Of a DNA stretch of 64,000 nt, positions 26,603 to 35,257 are shown in pieces. Positions within the stretch are counted from its first letter, which is position 1. Every line of letters begins with the position of its first letter. The DNA is from Rhodococcus opacus B4 (GTDB lineage: Bacteria; Actinomycetota; Actinomycetes; Mycobacteriales; Mycobacteriaceae), in the NCBI RefSeq assembly GCF_000010805.1, contig NC_012522.1, positions 2,604,001-2,668,000 of the forward strand. Direction: 5' to 3'. Both the position numbers and the translations under genes were made by a program. The notes beneath the pieces are model-generated. The model searched no databases and was not told the DNA's origin. It worked only from the letters and a program-made list of their open reading frames with translations.

Positions 26603-26840
26603 AGAATTTCTCCTCATCGTGAGCGCAGTCTGGCGGCCCCTACACGGGCCGGTACGGTCATCGAGCCGAGGCCGTCCGGCACCGTGACGCTGCGCGATCT
26701 GCTACCGAAAGTGACGGACACCACAATTAAACTCCATCAATCTACTATGTGGCAATAGAGTGTTTGCGCTCTACTGTGCGGCGGTTCGACCGCACGAACC
26801 ACGGTCCGGCGCAGAGGTCGCGCTCGATCTTCCCAGCGCA
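26603..26840. promoter_or_regulatory. Upstream region of PEP-mobile gene B
   Basis: About 240 bp without a supported gene. An AT-rich stretch at about 26724-26762 contains CTACTATGTGGCAATAGAG, similar to the regional operator family. I see no RNA gene or other feature. Confidence 0.35.
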
Positions 26841-26879
26841 GAGGCGCCGCATCCGCCGGATGTGCGGATGCGACGCCTC
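26841..26879. terminator. Hairpin terminator after the broken PEP-mobile gene
   Basis: The arms GAGGCG-c-CGCATCCG (26841-26855) and CGGATGCG-a-CGCCTC (26865-26879) pair with one mismatch. It follows the 3' end of the minus-strand pseudogene at 26895. Confidence 0.75.
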
Positions 26880-26894
26880 GCCATCATCGGTGCG

Positions 26895-28222
26895 TCAGAG
26901 ATCGGTTCGGTCAGCCGTACCGGCGAACCTCTCCACGATCGTGACAATGCCGGCTGTACCGTCGACACGGATGCGGTCCCCGGTGCGAATCGCGCGCGTA
27001 CCGTTTCCGGTGGAGTGATATTCCAAGCGGCGGGCCCGCCGGAACTCGACGAGCTCACGGACGTGCGCCGGTGGCGCCGCGAGTTCCTCGAGCGTCAGGA
27101 AGAACACGTCCTCCGGGTCGTCCACACATCCGCGGGCGGCCAAATCGGCGCCGACGCGCCGGGCCGCGGCCCGGCAACCGTCGAGCGCAATGTGGTAGCT
27201 CGCCTTGCCCAACTCCAGATTCCGAACCTGCTGGCCCGCTTGCGCGAAGAGGAACCGAGCAAGTTTCCGCCTCAGAGGACCCATCGTTGCCATCAGCTGC
27301 GCCTCTGCGTCGAGGCGAGCCTCGCGTGCGGAGTCAGCGCGGCTGCCCAGCTCATGAGCGGGACGAGCGGCCATCGACCGGGCCAGACCGAGCAACGGCG
27401 TCTGATCCTCGCGCCATGACGACGTCCAGACCATGCCCTCGTCAGGGCCGTAATAGCCGTGCCGTTCGAGGAATTCGGCCATGGTGAGCTGCTCACGGCC
27501 CAGTGCCCACATGTCATCGGCAAGCGCAGACTCGCTGACGTCGCCGTAGGCCGAGAAGACTGTCAGCGACAAGTCCGCACGCCCCGCCTTCTCGGCCATG
27601 CCGACGAGAGCGCCCTGGACGCCCTGCAGGAACGTTCGGGTACGAATGTGCAAGGTCATCGTATCGCGGAACCGGCCTGCCGCGTCGGTCAGGTCGGCAA
27701 GGGGTCGTCACTGCCGACCCCGCACAGGACGTCCCGCCGCCACCAATCCACCATCTCCGTATAAGAGCGCTGGAGCTCACCCGAATGGCGACGGAATACT
27801 CGTGGCAATTTGACCGACATGGCCGGAACGCGCCGGAGTGAGCCCTTACCGTCCTGCATGTCCGGACGTAGGGTGCCACACACGTCGCGCTCGAAGTCAT
27901 TCGGCGACGCGCCGGGTACGGCCCCCATGAAATCTCGGACGTAGTCCACGTTGAGAGCGTGGCGTCCGTAGAAGACCTAGGTCTGGCGGAGATTCGGATC
28001 TGAGGGTAGATGCACATCCTTGGGCCGCATGATCCCCATCTGGCACCACGCGGCCCGGACGGCCAACTCGAAGTTGTCCCACACGCTCCAGTCGAGCGTC
28101 GTGAGAATCCCGGGGGTGACCTCGCTGGTGTTGGCCAGGGTCCAGAAACGGTCCGGCTCCGACCACCCGTGAACAGGGTCGGACAATTCCGCCGCGTCGG
28201 GGGTGAGAGCGTTCATCGACAT
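26895..28222 (-). pseudogene. PEP-mobile-domain protein C, decayed paralogue lacking the His domain
   Basis: Three lesions are visible against paralogue B. First, an in-frame TAG at 27977-27979 interrupts the matching stretch (LPSDPNLRQT stop VFYGRHALNVD). Second, a frameshift lies near 27695-27705 (GGGG run) where PLPT should continue as LADLTDAAGRF. Third, the swivelling domain is missing: the reading frame joins RRARRLEYHS directly to TGNGTRAIRTGDRIRVDG, so about 90 residues including the catalytic histidine are deleted without a frame change. The remaining pieces clearly match protein B (ADDMWALG, GYYGPDEG). The deletion and the stops show that it no longer makes an active enzyme. A hairpin still follows it. 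Confidence 0.85.
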
Positions 28223-28227
28223 GAGAG

Positions 28228-29242
28228 CCTCATGCGGGCTTGCCGTCGGGGCCGACCCGGTCTACCGGGAAGCCCTCGTTCCAGGTCAGGCCGTCAACGA
28301 GGGTGCGCGTGTCGCCTTCGCGCCGGGATTGACGAACTGAGCACGGTAGCCGGCCCAGCGTGACTCGGAGAACTCCGTCATCCGTTCGGTCCTCGGGCCG
28401 TCCATGCGGTACGTCGCGTCACCGACTTGGAAGGTCAGGTCGGTCGGCCAGCGGTCCTCGTCGAGCCCGATCCAGGCGTCGGTGTCCGAGGTCAGCTCGA
28501 CCTCGCCGGTGCTCTGGATCACCACGCCGGGGGAGAAGCCGTCGCGCCCGGAGACCAGGTGACCCCACTCGAAGGAGCCGTCGTCGAACTTGGTGCAGAA
28601 CACGTGCCACATGATCTTCTTGTCGAGGAAGTAGCCGTACTCCTTCCACTCCAGGCCATGCTTCCAGAACGCGTTGTCGAACCAGATGGGCCCGGCGACC
28701 TGCGATTCACCGATCGTGCCCTCCATCCAGAAGCACGTGCTGGTGTAGAGCAGCGGCCGTTCGAGGGACGGGATATAGAACTGCATGCCCAGCCCGGCCT
28801 ACGGGCCCTCCATCGCCACGATGTCGCCCTCGTTGTAGACCAGCTTGTCGCGGCTGAACTCGAGGTCCATCGGCTGCTCACCCTCCGGGAAGCACCCCGG
28901 GGGAAGCTTCTGGAAGACCGGGTCGGACCACCGCCGCGTCTTGCCCTCGAGCGTGCGTCGAACTTCGCCTCGCGCGCTACGCCCCGAGTCGGGGTGGACG
29001 TTGAGTTCGCGGGTGTGGTCGCCGTCCTGGGTCATCAGGAACAGGCCCGAGGTGTTGGAACCGACGAAGTTGCGCTCGAGGCCGTAGGCCAGGCCGTCGG
29101 AGTCGTGGAAGAAGCCGTAGAGCCACGACTTCTGGAGACCGAGTCCGTGCTTGTCCGACAGCAGGTCCATGTCGTCGGGCTCCGGCTCGAAGGCACCCAC
29201 CACCGGGCGCGTGGCAAAGTCGCCCAACTTCCAGATTGTCAT
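28228..29242 (-). pseudogene. Split AttH-like barrel gene
   Basis: The start MTIWKLGDF has AAGGAGAT upstream and the frame runs to a TAG at 28799-28801; the same frame continues as AGLGMQFYIPSLERPLLYTS. A second change near 28310-28322 leaves the frame at a TGA at 28286, while the other frame continues DTRTLVDGLTWNEGFP to a TGA at 28228, six bases before the start of the broken PEP-mobile gene. The intact product would be about 335 residues with an all-beta, lipocalin-like look (CFWMEG, WHVFCTKF). It lacks the RDHSWG motif of the other barrel proteins, so family membership is uncertain. Function is unknown. Confidence 0.65.
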
Positions 29243-29560
29243 TCGATCTCCTTCGTTGCATCGCTTCACTGACCGAGTGTGAGCTAGTCACGTTCCACGG
29301 ATATTGTCTAATATGCGACCGTTTGATGATCGACTTACGTCATGGCGAGTCGATCCGCCGACACATCGACCGCCCCCGAGAGCGACTGCTTAACCCTCGA
29401 TCGAGCGACACTCTTGATTGCGAACATCTAACTATCGACTTTTCTGTGGCCTACGTCATAGAGTTGAGCAGGGGACGACGGTTATGCAGTCATTCCCGCT
29501 CGAGAGTTGCCACTTCACAGGCAAAGTCCACATTCGCCGTCGCCGAAGAGAGGCGCAGAC
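29243..29560. promoter_or_regulatory. Divergent promoter region, split barrel gene / AveC-like gene
   Basis: This 318-bp gap has no gene. An element reads, on the minus strand, GGTCGCATATTAGACAAT (29303-29320), which shares GTC-N4-ATTAGA and ends with the sites at 53806 and 42804. A second AT-rich site CATCTAACTATCGACTT is at about 29426-29442. It likely contains two promoters and operators. Otherwise I see nothing. Confidence 0.45.
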
Positions 29561-30577
29561 ATGGTTTCCACGTCGCCAAGAGAGAGCTCCCCGCAGCGAG
29601 CCGCTCCGACCAACCCCGGGCAATCCTCGATGGAGGGGATCACGCCAAGAGGGAAAATCGTCATCGCCGTTACCGTTGCGTTTGCCATCGTCGCGGCTCT
29701 CGTCATCACGGCGCTTCGGCAGGGCCCTGTTCTCGGAAGCGCAGACTTCACGTTCGATCCGGTCTTCAAGATTCCCGTTCCGCCGCAATCTACGCCGTAC
29801 ATGTCGTTGAACAACATCATTGCGACGGCCTTCATGACCCTGGCCGGGCTCGTGGGGGTCGGACTCGGCATCCACGAACTCAGGAAGACTCGTTCCTTCC
29901 TACCTTTGATGCTCGCGCTCAGTGGGGCGATGATCTGCATCCCCGAGGTCTTCTACGACGTGATCGGCGCGGTCTACTTCCCCTGGAGTGAGTCGAACCA
30001 TGCGTTCACGATCCTCGGCCGGGAGATGCCGTGGTGGATCGTGGCCGGCTGGTTCGGTTATGGGGCCTTCATGATCTTCATCTACAAACTTCTCGAGAGC
30101 AATCCGCGCACGAAGACCATCTGGTGGATGTGGGCGGGCGCCGCGGCGAGTTCGGTGATATTCGAGGAGATCTTGTTGAATATGGGCGTCTACCACTATT
30201 ACGGGAATCAGCCGCTCATCATCCTCACACAGCTGCCGTGGTGGTGGATCCCGTGCAATTCGGTCGGTGTGTTCCTGGCCGCCGCAATTGCCTACCGGTA
30301 CCGCGAGCGCCTTCGCGGTTGGCGGTCGGTGTCGATGCTGGTGATCACTCCCCTGTCCGTGACAGCCGTCTACGGTTTCATCGCAATGCCGTCCTGGATC
30401 GCAGTCAATGGCAACTACCCCTGGCTGCCGACACAGCTGCTCGGAATGGTGACTATCGCCTTGGGGGTTGCCGTGTTCGCGTTCATCCTCGAGTCAGTGC
30501 TCGGGCGGCCACCGTTCCGGCCGAATTACATTCCTTCCCAAGACTCCCCGGAGGACGCGGTCGAGACACGACGATAA
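29561..30577 (+). CDS. AveC-like integral membrane protein
   Basis: The protein has 338 residues with about seven or eight hydrophobic segments, including IVIAVTVAFAIVAALVITAL and MVTIALGVAVFAFILESVL. The central MPWWIVAGWFGYGAF, LNMGVYHYYGNQPL and LPWWWIPCNSVGVF match the pattern of spirocyclase AveC-family membrane proteins, although the catalytic role of that family outside avermectin is unproved. A start at ATG 29561 is preferred to the frame opening at 29507. It is the only membrane protein of the accessory region, so it could handle a hydrophobic pathway intermediate. Identification is from recall of the family pattern, not a search. Confidence 0.55.
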   Translation: MVSTSPRESSPQRAAPTNPGQSSMEGITPRGKIVIAVTVAFAIVAALVITALRQGPVLGSADFTFDPVFKIPVPPQSTPYMSLNNIIATAFMTLAGLVGVGLGIHELRKTRSFLPLMLALSGAMICIPEVFYDVIGAVYFPWSESNHAFTILGREMPWWIVAGWFGYGAFMIFIYKLLESNPRTKTIWWMWAGAAASSVIFEEILLNMGVYHYYGNQPLIILTQLPWWWIPCNSVGVFLAAAIAYRYRERLRGWRSVSMLVITPLSVTAVYGFIAMPSWIAVNGNYPWLPTQLLGMVTIALGVAVFAFILESVLGRPPFRPNYIPSQDSPEDAVETRR

Positions 30578-30630
30578 GAACACTCCCGCCCAGAGCATCC
30601 TGCGGTGGCCGGCCGGCCTCGTTCGATAAG

Positions 30631-30679
30631 CCAGGATCACGCGATTCGGTACTGGAGACCGGCACGTGATCCTGGTTTT
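30631..30679. terminator. Hairpin terminator, AveC-like gene / FadD
   Basis: The arms CCAGGATCACG (30631-30641) and CGTGATCCTGG (30665-30675) pair perfectly and are followed by TTTTC. The AveC-like and FadD genes converge here. Confidence 0.8.
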
Positions 30680-30682
30680 CGC

Positions 30683-32239
30683 TCAGTTTTGCAGTGAGGT
30701 CTCGATGAATCTCTTGTACAGCTTTCCGTTGTCCCCTCGCGGGAGGTTGTCGACGACGACGAACCTTCGCGGGCACTTGTAGCCGGCAAGCTTCGACCGG
30801 CAGTAGGCGGTCAGGATCGACTCGACCTGCACCTCGTTCAGAAGTTGTTCGCGCGGCACGACATACGCCGCGACGACCTCACCGTATTCACTGTGCGGAA
30901 GACCGACTACCGCGACGTCGGACACAGCGGGGTGCAGCAGCAAAAGATCCTCGATCTCCTGCGGATAAATGTTGACTCCTCCCGAGATGATCAGCTGATT
31001 CCTCCGCCCGGTCAAATAGAGATAGCCGTCGCTGTCGAGGTAGCCGATGTCTCCCACGGTCTGCCATCCCCTCTCACCTGGCCATTGCTCACCGTTGTCG
31101 CAACGCCCTTCCCCCGCGTCGGTGTACGCGAACTTCGAAGTACCTTCAAACCACACGACGCCGTCCTGGCCGACTGGGCGCTCGTTTCCCTCGTCGTCGG
31201 TGATGTGAATAGTGCCGACGAGTGCTCGGCCGACCGAGCCGGGGCGAGCGAGACATTCAGCCGGTCCGATATGGCAGTTGCCGTAACTCTCAGATGCACC
31301 GTAGAGCTCGTGGAGCACGGGTCCCCACCAGCTCATGATCCGACGCTTGAGCTCCGGCGGGCACGGGGCAGCCCCCGTTATGGCCACCTTCAGGCTGGAT
31401 AGATCGGCGGAACTCTTAACCGCTTCGGGGAGCCGATCCATGCGAACCAACATCGTGGGAACGAATTGCGCATGGGTGACCCTGTACTCGCTGATTGCCT
31501 GCAGCGCCTGAACCGGGTCGAATCGTTCCATGCACACAACAGTCCCGCCGAGCTGTGTGATCGCCAATACGAATCGGAACGGAGCGGTGTGATAGAGCGG
31601 CGCAGGTGACAAATACACGGTGTCGATGTCGAAGTCGAACAACTCCGTATATTTCCCGAGGTGAAGCGGGGCATCCGCGGGATGGACCGCAGGGGCAGGA
31701 TGGCGTATCGCTTTCGGTATGCCTGTAGTTCCCGCACTGAACATCACTCGACCACCGAGTTGCTCGTTCATCAACTCCGTGTCGGTACCAACCGAGGACA
31801 GTGCTTCTTCGTAGTTTACGAAGTTGCCCGATCCATTTGTCGCGTCGGACTCGCCGCCTATTACCAACACCGTGCCAATCCGGGGCAGGCCGCTGATCGC
31901 CGCCTGGACAGCGTCCATACAACCCTGGGAAGCGACGACGACACGGGCGTCGCACGCGCCCAGGACCGTAGAGAGTTCGTCGCCGCCCAGATGCCGGTTG
32001 ACGGGCGCGATATCAAACCCTGCGCGCGCGGTCGCCCAGATGACCTCGGCCCATTCGACACGATACTCGCTGACGACTGCGACGGTGTCACCGGCCTCCA
32101 GCCCCCTGCTTCGGAATACTTTCGCGAGAGAACGCGACCTTTGATCCAGTTCGCGGTAGCTGATCCGTACACCGGAACCGGCCATGACCATTGCGGGGCG
32201 ATCAGGTTGTGATTCCGCGAAAGTACCTGGGTAAGACAT
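30683..32239 (-). CDS. Acyl-CoA synthetase / AMP-dependent ligase (FadD-type)
   Basis: The protein has 518 residues of the ANL superfamily. The phosphate-binding loop FSAGTTGIPKAI, the AMP motif YGASESYGN, a TGRRNQLIISGGVNIYPQEIE hinge, and the C-terminal catalytic lysine in NGKLYKR are all present. It activates a carboxylic acid through its adenylate to an acyl-CoA. The chain-length or ring specificity cannot be read. The frame opens at 32302; the ATG at 32239 (MSYPGTF) has GGAGCG upstream and is preferred. It is divergent from an SDR gene with a shared AT-rich promoter, so both are probably induced together. Confidence 0.85.
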   Translation of the reverse strand: MSYPGTFAESQPDRPAMVMAGSGVRISYRELDQRSRSLAKVFRSRGLEAGDTVAVVSEYRVEWAEVIWATARAGFDIAPVNRHLGGDELSTVLGACDARVVVASQGCMDAVQAAISGLPRIGTVLVIGGESDATNGSGNFVNYEEALSSVGTDTELMNEQLGGRVMFSAGTTGIPKAIRHPAPAVHPADAPLHLGKYTELFDFDIDTVYLSPAPLYHTAPFRFVLAITQLGGTVVCMERFDPVQALQAISEYRVTHAQFVPTMLVRMDRLPEAVKSSADLSSLKVAITGAAPCPPELKRRIMSWWGPVLHELYGASESYGNCHIGPAECLARPGSVGRALVGTIHITDDEGNERPVGQDGVVWFEGTSKFAYTDAGEGRCDNGEQWPGERGWQTVGDIGYLDSDGYLYLTGRRNQLIISGGVNIYPQEIEDLLLLHPAVSDVAVVGLPHSEYGEVVAAYVVPREQLLNEVQVESILTAYCRSKLAGYKCPRRFVVVDNLPRGDNGKLYKRFIETSLQN

Positions 32240-32361
32240 GTGTTTCGCTCCATTCTTCGGCCACCGACTTGACCCGCGACCCCGCGCCACTACTCTATAC
32301 ATAGATTATCGATCATAAGTGTATTGCGACCGATCGGCCCTACTTCAAGGATGGACACCGC
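32240..32361. promoter_or_regulatory. Divergent FadD / SDR promoter
   Basis: AT-rich 122-bp gap containing TATACATAGATTATCGATCATAAGT around 32296-32320. It has an ATTATC core like the element at 42804. Position suits a shared operator for both genes. Confidence 0.4.
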
Positions 32362-33129
32362 ATGGACATCGAACGCACCGCCGCACTGGTCACCGGGGCC
32401 GCCTCCGGCCTCGGCGCCGCCACCGCCAAGCGTCTCGCCGACGCGGGAGCCACCGTGTTCGGACTGGACCTGCAGCAGTCCATCGAGCGCGCCGGCGACA
32501 ACGTCCCCGACGGCGTGACCCTCCTCGCCACCGACGTCACCAGCGGCGACGAGGTCCAGGCCGCGATCGACAAGATCGTCGAGTCGGGGCTGCCGCTGCG
32601 CATCGTCGTCAACTGCGCCGGCGTGGGCTGGGCCGGCCGCATCCTGTCGAAGAAGGGCCCGCACGACCTCGAACTGTTCCGCACCGTCATCACCGTCAAC
32701 CTGCTCGGCACGTTCAACGTCATGCGCCTCACCGCGGACGCCATCGCCAAGACGGACACCGTCGACGAGTCCGGTCAGCGCGGCGTCGTCATCAACACCG
32801 CCTCCGTCGCCGCATTCGAGGGCCAGATCGGCCAGATCGCCTACTCCGCGTCCAAGGGCGGTGTGCACGGCATGACCGTCCCCGCTGCCCGCGACCTCGC
32901 GCAGTTCGGCATCCGCGTGAACACCATCGCCCCCGGCATCATCGACACCCCGATGCTCGCCGGCGTCACCGACGAATACCGCCAGGGCCTCGAGGCCGGG
33001 GTCCCGTTCCCCTCGCGCCTCGGGCAGCCCGCCGAGTACGCGCAACTCGCACAGATGATCGTCGAACACGACTACCTCAACGGTGAGACCATTCGTATGG
33101 ACGGCGCTCTGCGCATGGCGCCGCGGTAG
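32362..33129 (+). CDS. SDR, 3-hydroxyacyl-CoA dehydrogenase type 2-like
   Basis: The protein has 255 residues. It has the glycine motif TGAASGLG, NCAGVG, an INTAS serine, and YSASK as the catalytic pair. The length and the block RVNTIAPGIIDTPMLAGVTDEYRQGLEAGVPFPSRLG are typical of HSD17B10-like 3-hydroxyacyl-CoA dehydrogenases. It would convert a 3-hydroxyacyl-CoA to the ketoacyl-CoA in beta-oxidation with NAD. Codon usage is noticeably more GC-biased and uniform than that of many neighbours, which hints at a strongly expressed gene. It converges with the thioesterase, overlapping its 3' end by 53 bp. Confidence 0.85.
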   Translation: MDIERTAALVTGAASGLGAATAKRLADAGATVFGLDLQQSIERAGDNVPDGVTLLATDVTSGDEVQAAIDKIVESGLPLRIVVNCAGVGWAGRILSKKGPHDLELFRTVITVNLLGTFNVMRLTADAIAKTDTVDESGQRGVVINTASVAAFEGQIGQIAYSASKGGVHGMTVPAARDLAQFGIRVNTIAPGIIDTPMLAGVTDEYRQGLEAGVPFPSRLGQPAEYAQLAQMIVEHDYLNGETIRMDGALRMAPR

Positions 33130-33589
33130 GCGGCTCCGCCGCCCGTGCGCCTTTCTGGTTGTTGCAGCTACCAAAAAGGCGCACGGGGCGCAAAGCGCCC
33201 TCCGCCACGTAGGTTCCTGTGGCAGTCGCGACGAGGCGGCCACCTACAGATCGTGCAACCGCGCTGGTGCAGATGCGGTCGCCGACGATCTCATCGATCG
33301 CGGCCTCGACGGTGAGTTCCTGCTCAGCATGCGGGAAATGGTCGCAATCGATCGACAGGTGCTCGACATGCATCGATGTCGGTACCAGCCCACCCAGCAA
33401 TCCCATCGACTCCTCCAGAATCGCTGAGATGATCCCGAACGGTACGGGGCCGATGCATCGTAGATTCGTTGCTGCCGGTACCACCGACGCGCGCAGCGAC
33501 AACCCCGGGCCAGCGGTACACCGGAGTTTGAGGCCGATCGGGTTGTCGCTGCCGCAACCGAAGCAACCGCCGTCGTGACCTGTGGTCAT
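33077..33589 (-). CDS. PaaI-type hotdog thioesterase with read-through tail
   Basis: The protein has about 170 residues. The N-terminal CFGCGSDNPIGLKL and the GLVPTSMHVEHLSIDC strand mark a PaaI-like acyl-CoA thioesterase, which releases free acid and CoA. The ATG at 33589 is preferred over one 9 bp upstream because AGGGAAGG lies 9 bases before it. The last about 45 residues (from LFGSCNNQK on) show no family likeness and are encoded across a 13-bp perfect hairpin that looks like the terminator of the SDR gene; the ORF then runs into the SDR coding region. The original stop may have been lost. The function of the core should be unaffected. Confidence 0.65.
   Translation of the reverse strand: MTTGHDGGCFGCGSDNPIGLKLRCTAGPGLSLRASVVPAATNLRCIGPVPFGIISAILEESMGLLGGLVPTSMHVEHLSIDCDHFPHAEQELTVEAAIDEIVGDRICTSAVARSVGGRLVATATGTYVAEGALRPVRLFGSCNNQKGARAAEPPTAAPCAERRPYEWSHR
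33142..33187. terminator. Bidirectional hairpin within the thioesterase tail, after the SDR gene
   Basis: The arms 33142-33154 and 33175-33187 pair over 13 bases. It lies 12 bp after the SDR stop and is embedded in the reading frame of the opposing thioesterase tail. Confidence 0.75.
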
Positions 33590-33673
33590 TTCGCGCATCC
33601 TTCCCTGTCGATGTGTGAAGGTTCGGCGGTCCGCAGAGATAGCCCGAACGTCGCGAAAGTCTCGAAAAGGTAT

Positions 33674-33701
33674 GGCCCCTCAGCGGACTCACTGAGGGGC
33701 C
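33674..33701. terminator. Hairpin terminator after the PPDK-like gene
   Basis: A 10-bp perfect stem GGCCCCTCAG / CTGAGGGGCC (33674-33683 with 33692-33701). It lies in the 158-bp gap downstream of the PPDK-like gene and upstream of the thioesterase, both on the minus strand. Confidence 0.7.
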
Positions 33702-33747
33702 ACACCCGGCACCATGTCTCACCAATTTGCGTTGCGCTGATTCGTGT

Positions 33748-35211
33748 CTAATGCGCAGCCGCGAGAATCTTGTTGAGCGGGTTGTCGCACCCCGTTGCAC
33801 TCGCCGCAAGCCACTCGGTGACGACGCGGAGATCGGGATGCGTGTCCTTCGAGGGAATCTCCACTTCCAGGACGCCGTCGAATATCTCACCCGCCGATGC
33901 GTCGACCGTGACGTTCTTGCCGACCAGACTCATGAGCGAGCCCTCTCCACAGCCGACGACGCATGCCCGGTTGAATTCGCGACTGACCACCGCCGCATGC
34001 GAGGTGGCCCCTCCGATCTCGGTAATGATCGCCTTGGCGGCGAGAATTCCGTGGACGTCGTCCGGATCGGTCGTCGGGCGAGCGAGGATGACATCGATGC
34101 CTTGTTCGGCCATCTCCTCCGCCTCGTCTGCCGTGCCGACCACCAGACCGGTGACCACGCCTGGACACGCGACTTCCCCCCGCGCCAGTAGCGTGGCACC
34201 GATGCGGGCCGTCGGCGCGAGATGAGGGCGGAGAAACGCGCTCAACTGCTCGGGGCTGATCATCGACAGTGCGCCCTCGGGCGTGACGATGCCTTCCTTT
34301 TCGAACGTGACGGCATGGTGCACTGCGGCGCTCGCCGAGCGCTTCGCGGAACGCGTCTGGAGCAACCACAGATGCCCCGACTCGACGGTGAACTCGATGT
34401 CCTGGACGTCACGGAATGTGCGTTCGAGAAGGTCCGCGGACTCCATCAGTTGCTTGTGAACTTCAGGCATGGACTCGGCGAGGTGGCCGAGAGTGAGCGG
34501 CGTGCAGCGTCCGGAGACGACATCCTCGCCCTGCCCCTTGGGGAGCCATTCGCCGAAAGGCGCGGACTGCGCAGTGACGGGGTCGCGGGTGAACAGCACG
34601 CCCGTCCCTGAATGATCGTCCAGATTGCCGAAGACCATGGCCTGCACCGTGACCGCGGTTCCCCCGTCGTCGGAGATCCCGTGGTGGCGGCGGTAGGCCA
34701 CCGCGCGAGGCGAGTGCCAGGAATTGAATACGGCCGCGACGGCGGCTTCGAGCTGCTCCCAGGGCTCCGGCGACGGGTCACTCCCGACAACCTTTCGGAA
34801 CTGCTCCTTGAAGCGGCGATGGGTGTCCGCTGCATAATCCGAGTCGGCGGTTTCGTCGCGAAGAGCCGCCTCGACGGCGTCGTTGATGCCGAGGTTCAGA
34901 ACGGTGTCCATCATCCCCGGCATGCTGCGGGGCGCACCGGATCGAACGGAGACGAGCAGCGGCTTTTGCGCAGCTCCGAACGTACGCCCGAGTGTGCTTT
35001 CGAGAGATTCGATCCCCCGTCGCAATTCTGTCAGCACATCATCGGCGAGCTTCCGGTCGGAAGCGTAGTACCGTGCGCATTCATCGGTTCCCAGAACGAA
35101 CGCGGGGGGCACCGGGAGTCCGAGGGTGAGCATCGAATTGATGCTGAACGCCTTTCCTCCGATGAGCTCGCGCTCCGCATCCGGGCACTGCCCCAGGCGC
35201 AAGACCGTCAT
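33748..35211 (-). CDS. PPDK-like dikinase: ATP-grasp plus His domain, no PEP barrel
   Basis: The protein has 487 residues, far shorter than a full pyruvate phosphate dikinase (about 880). The ATP-grasp half shows LLVSVRSGAPRSMPGMMDTVLNLGIND and TAVTVQAMVFGNLDDHSGTGVLFTRDP, then EWLPKGQGEDVVSG and DIEFTVESGHLWLLQTR. The swivelling domain follows: ITEIGGATSHAAVVSREF, phosphohistidine H405. The C-terminal PEP/pyruvate TIM barrel is absent. It should take the beta-phosphate of ATP on H405 and pass it to another acceptor, as in phenylphosphate synthase. The PEP-mobile proteins A and B could be those acceptors. It lies 46 bp after the winged-helix gene at 35258 in one operon. Confidence 0.8.
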   Translation of the reverse strand: MTVLRLGQCPDAERELIGGKAFSINSMLTLGLPVPPAFVLGTDECARYYASDRKLADDVLTELRRGIESLESTLGRTFGAAQKPLLVSVRSGAPRSMPGMMDTVLNLGINDAVEAALRDETADSDYAADTHRRFKEQFRKVVGSDPSPEPWEQLEAAVAAVFNSWHSPRAVAYRRHHGISDDGGTAVTVQAMVFGNLDDHSGTGVLFTRDPVTAQSAPFGEWLPKGQGEDVVSGRCTPLTLGHLAESMPEVHKQLMESADLLERTFRDVQDIEFTVESGHLWLLQTRSAKRSASAAVHHAVTFEKEGIVTPEGALSMISPEQLSAFLRPHLAPTARIGATLLARGEVACPGVVTGLVVGTADEAEEMAEQGIDVILARPTTDPDDVHGILAAKAIITEIGGATSHAAVVSREFNRACVVGCGEGSLMSLVGKNVTVDASAGEIFDGVLEVEIPSKDTHPDLRVVTEWLAASATGCDNPLNKILAAAH

Positions 35212-35257
35212 CTTTTGTCCTTCCTAACCAATATCAGTCCATGAATGGTGACGGTGA

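Noticed and set aside
27977-28801. In-frame TAG codons in two adjacent genes as possible recoding (pyrrolysine-like or readthrough)
   Set aside because: Both genes also have frameshifts, and one lacks its catalytic domain. No recoding machinery is known in Rhodococcus, so ordinary gene decay is simpler.
32290-33243. Minus-strand 317-residue ORF opposite the SDR gene
   Set aside because: Shadow of a strongly GC-biased gene; no family pattern.
33077-33243. Extension of the thioesterase as a new domain
   Set aside because: The sequence is arginine/alanine/proline-rich and encoded by a terminator hairpin, so a read-through tail is likelier.
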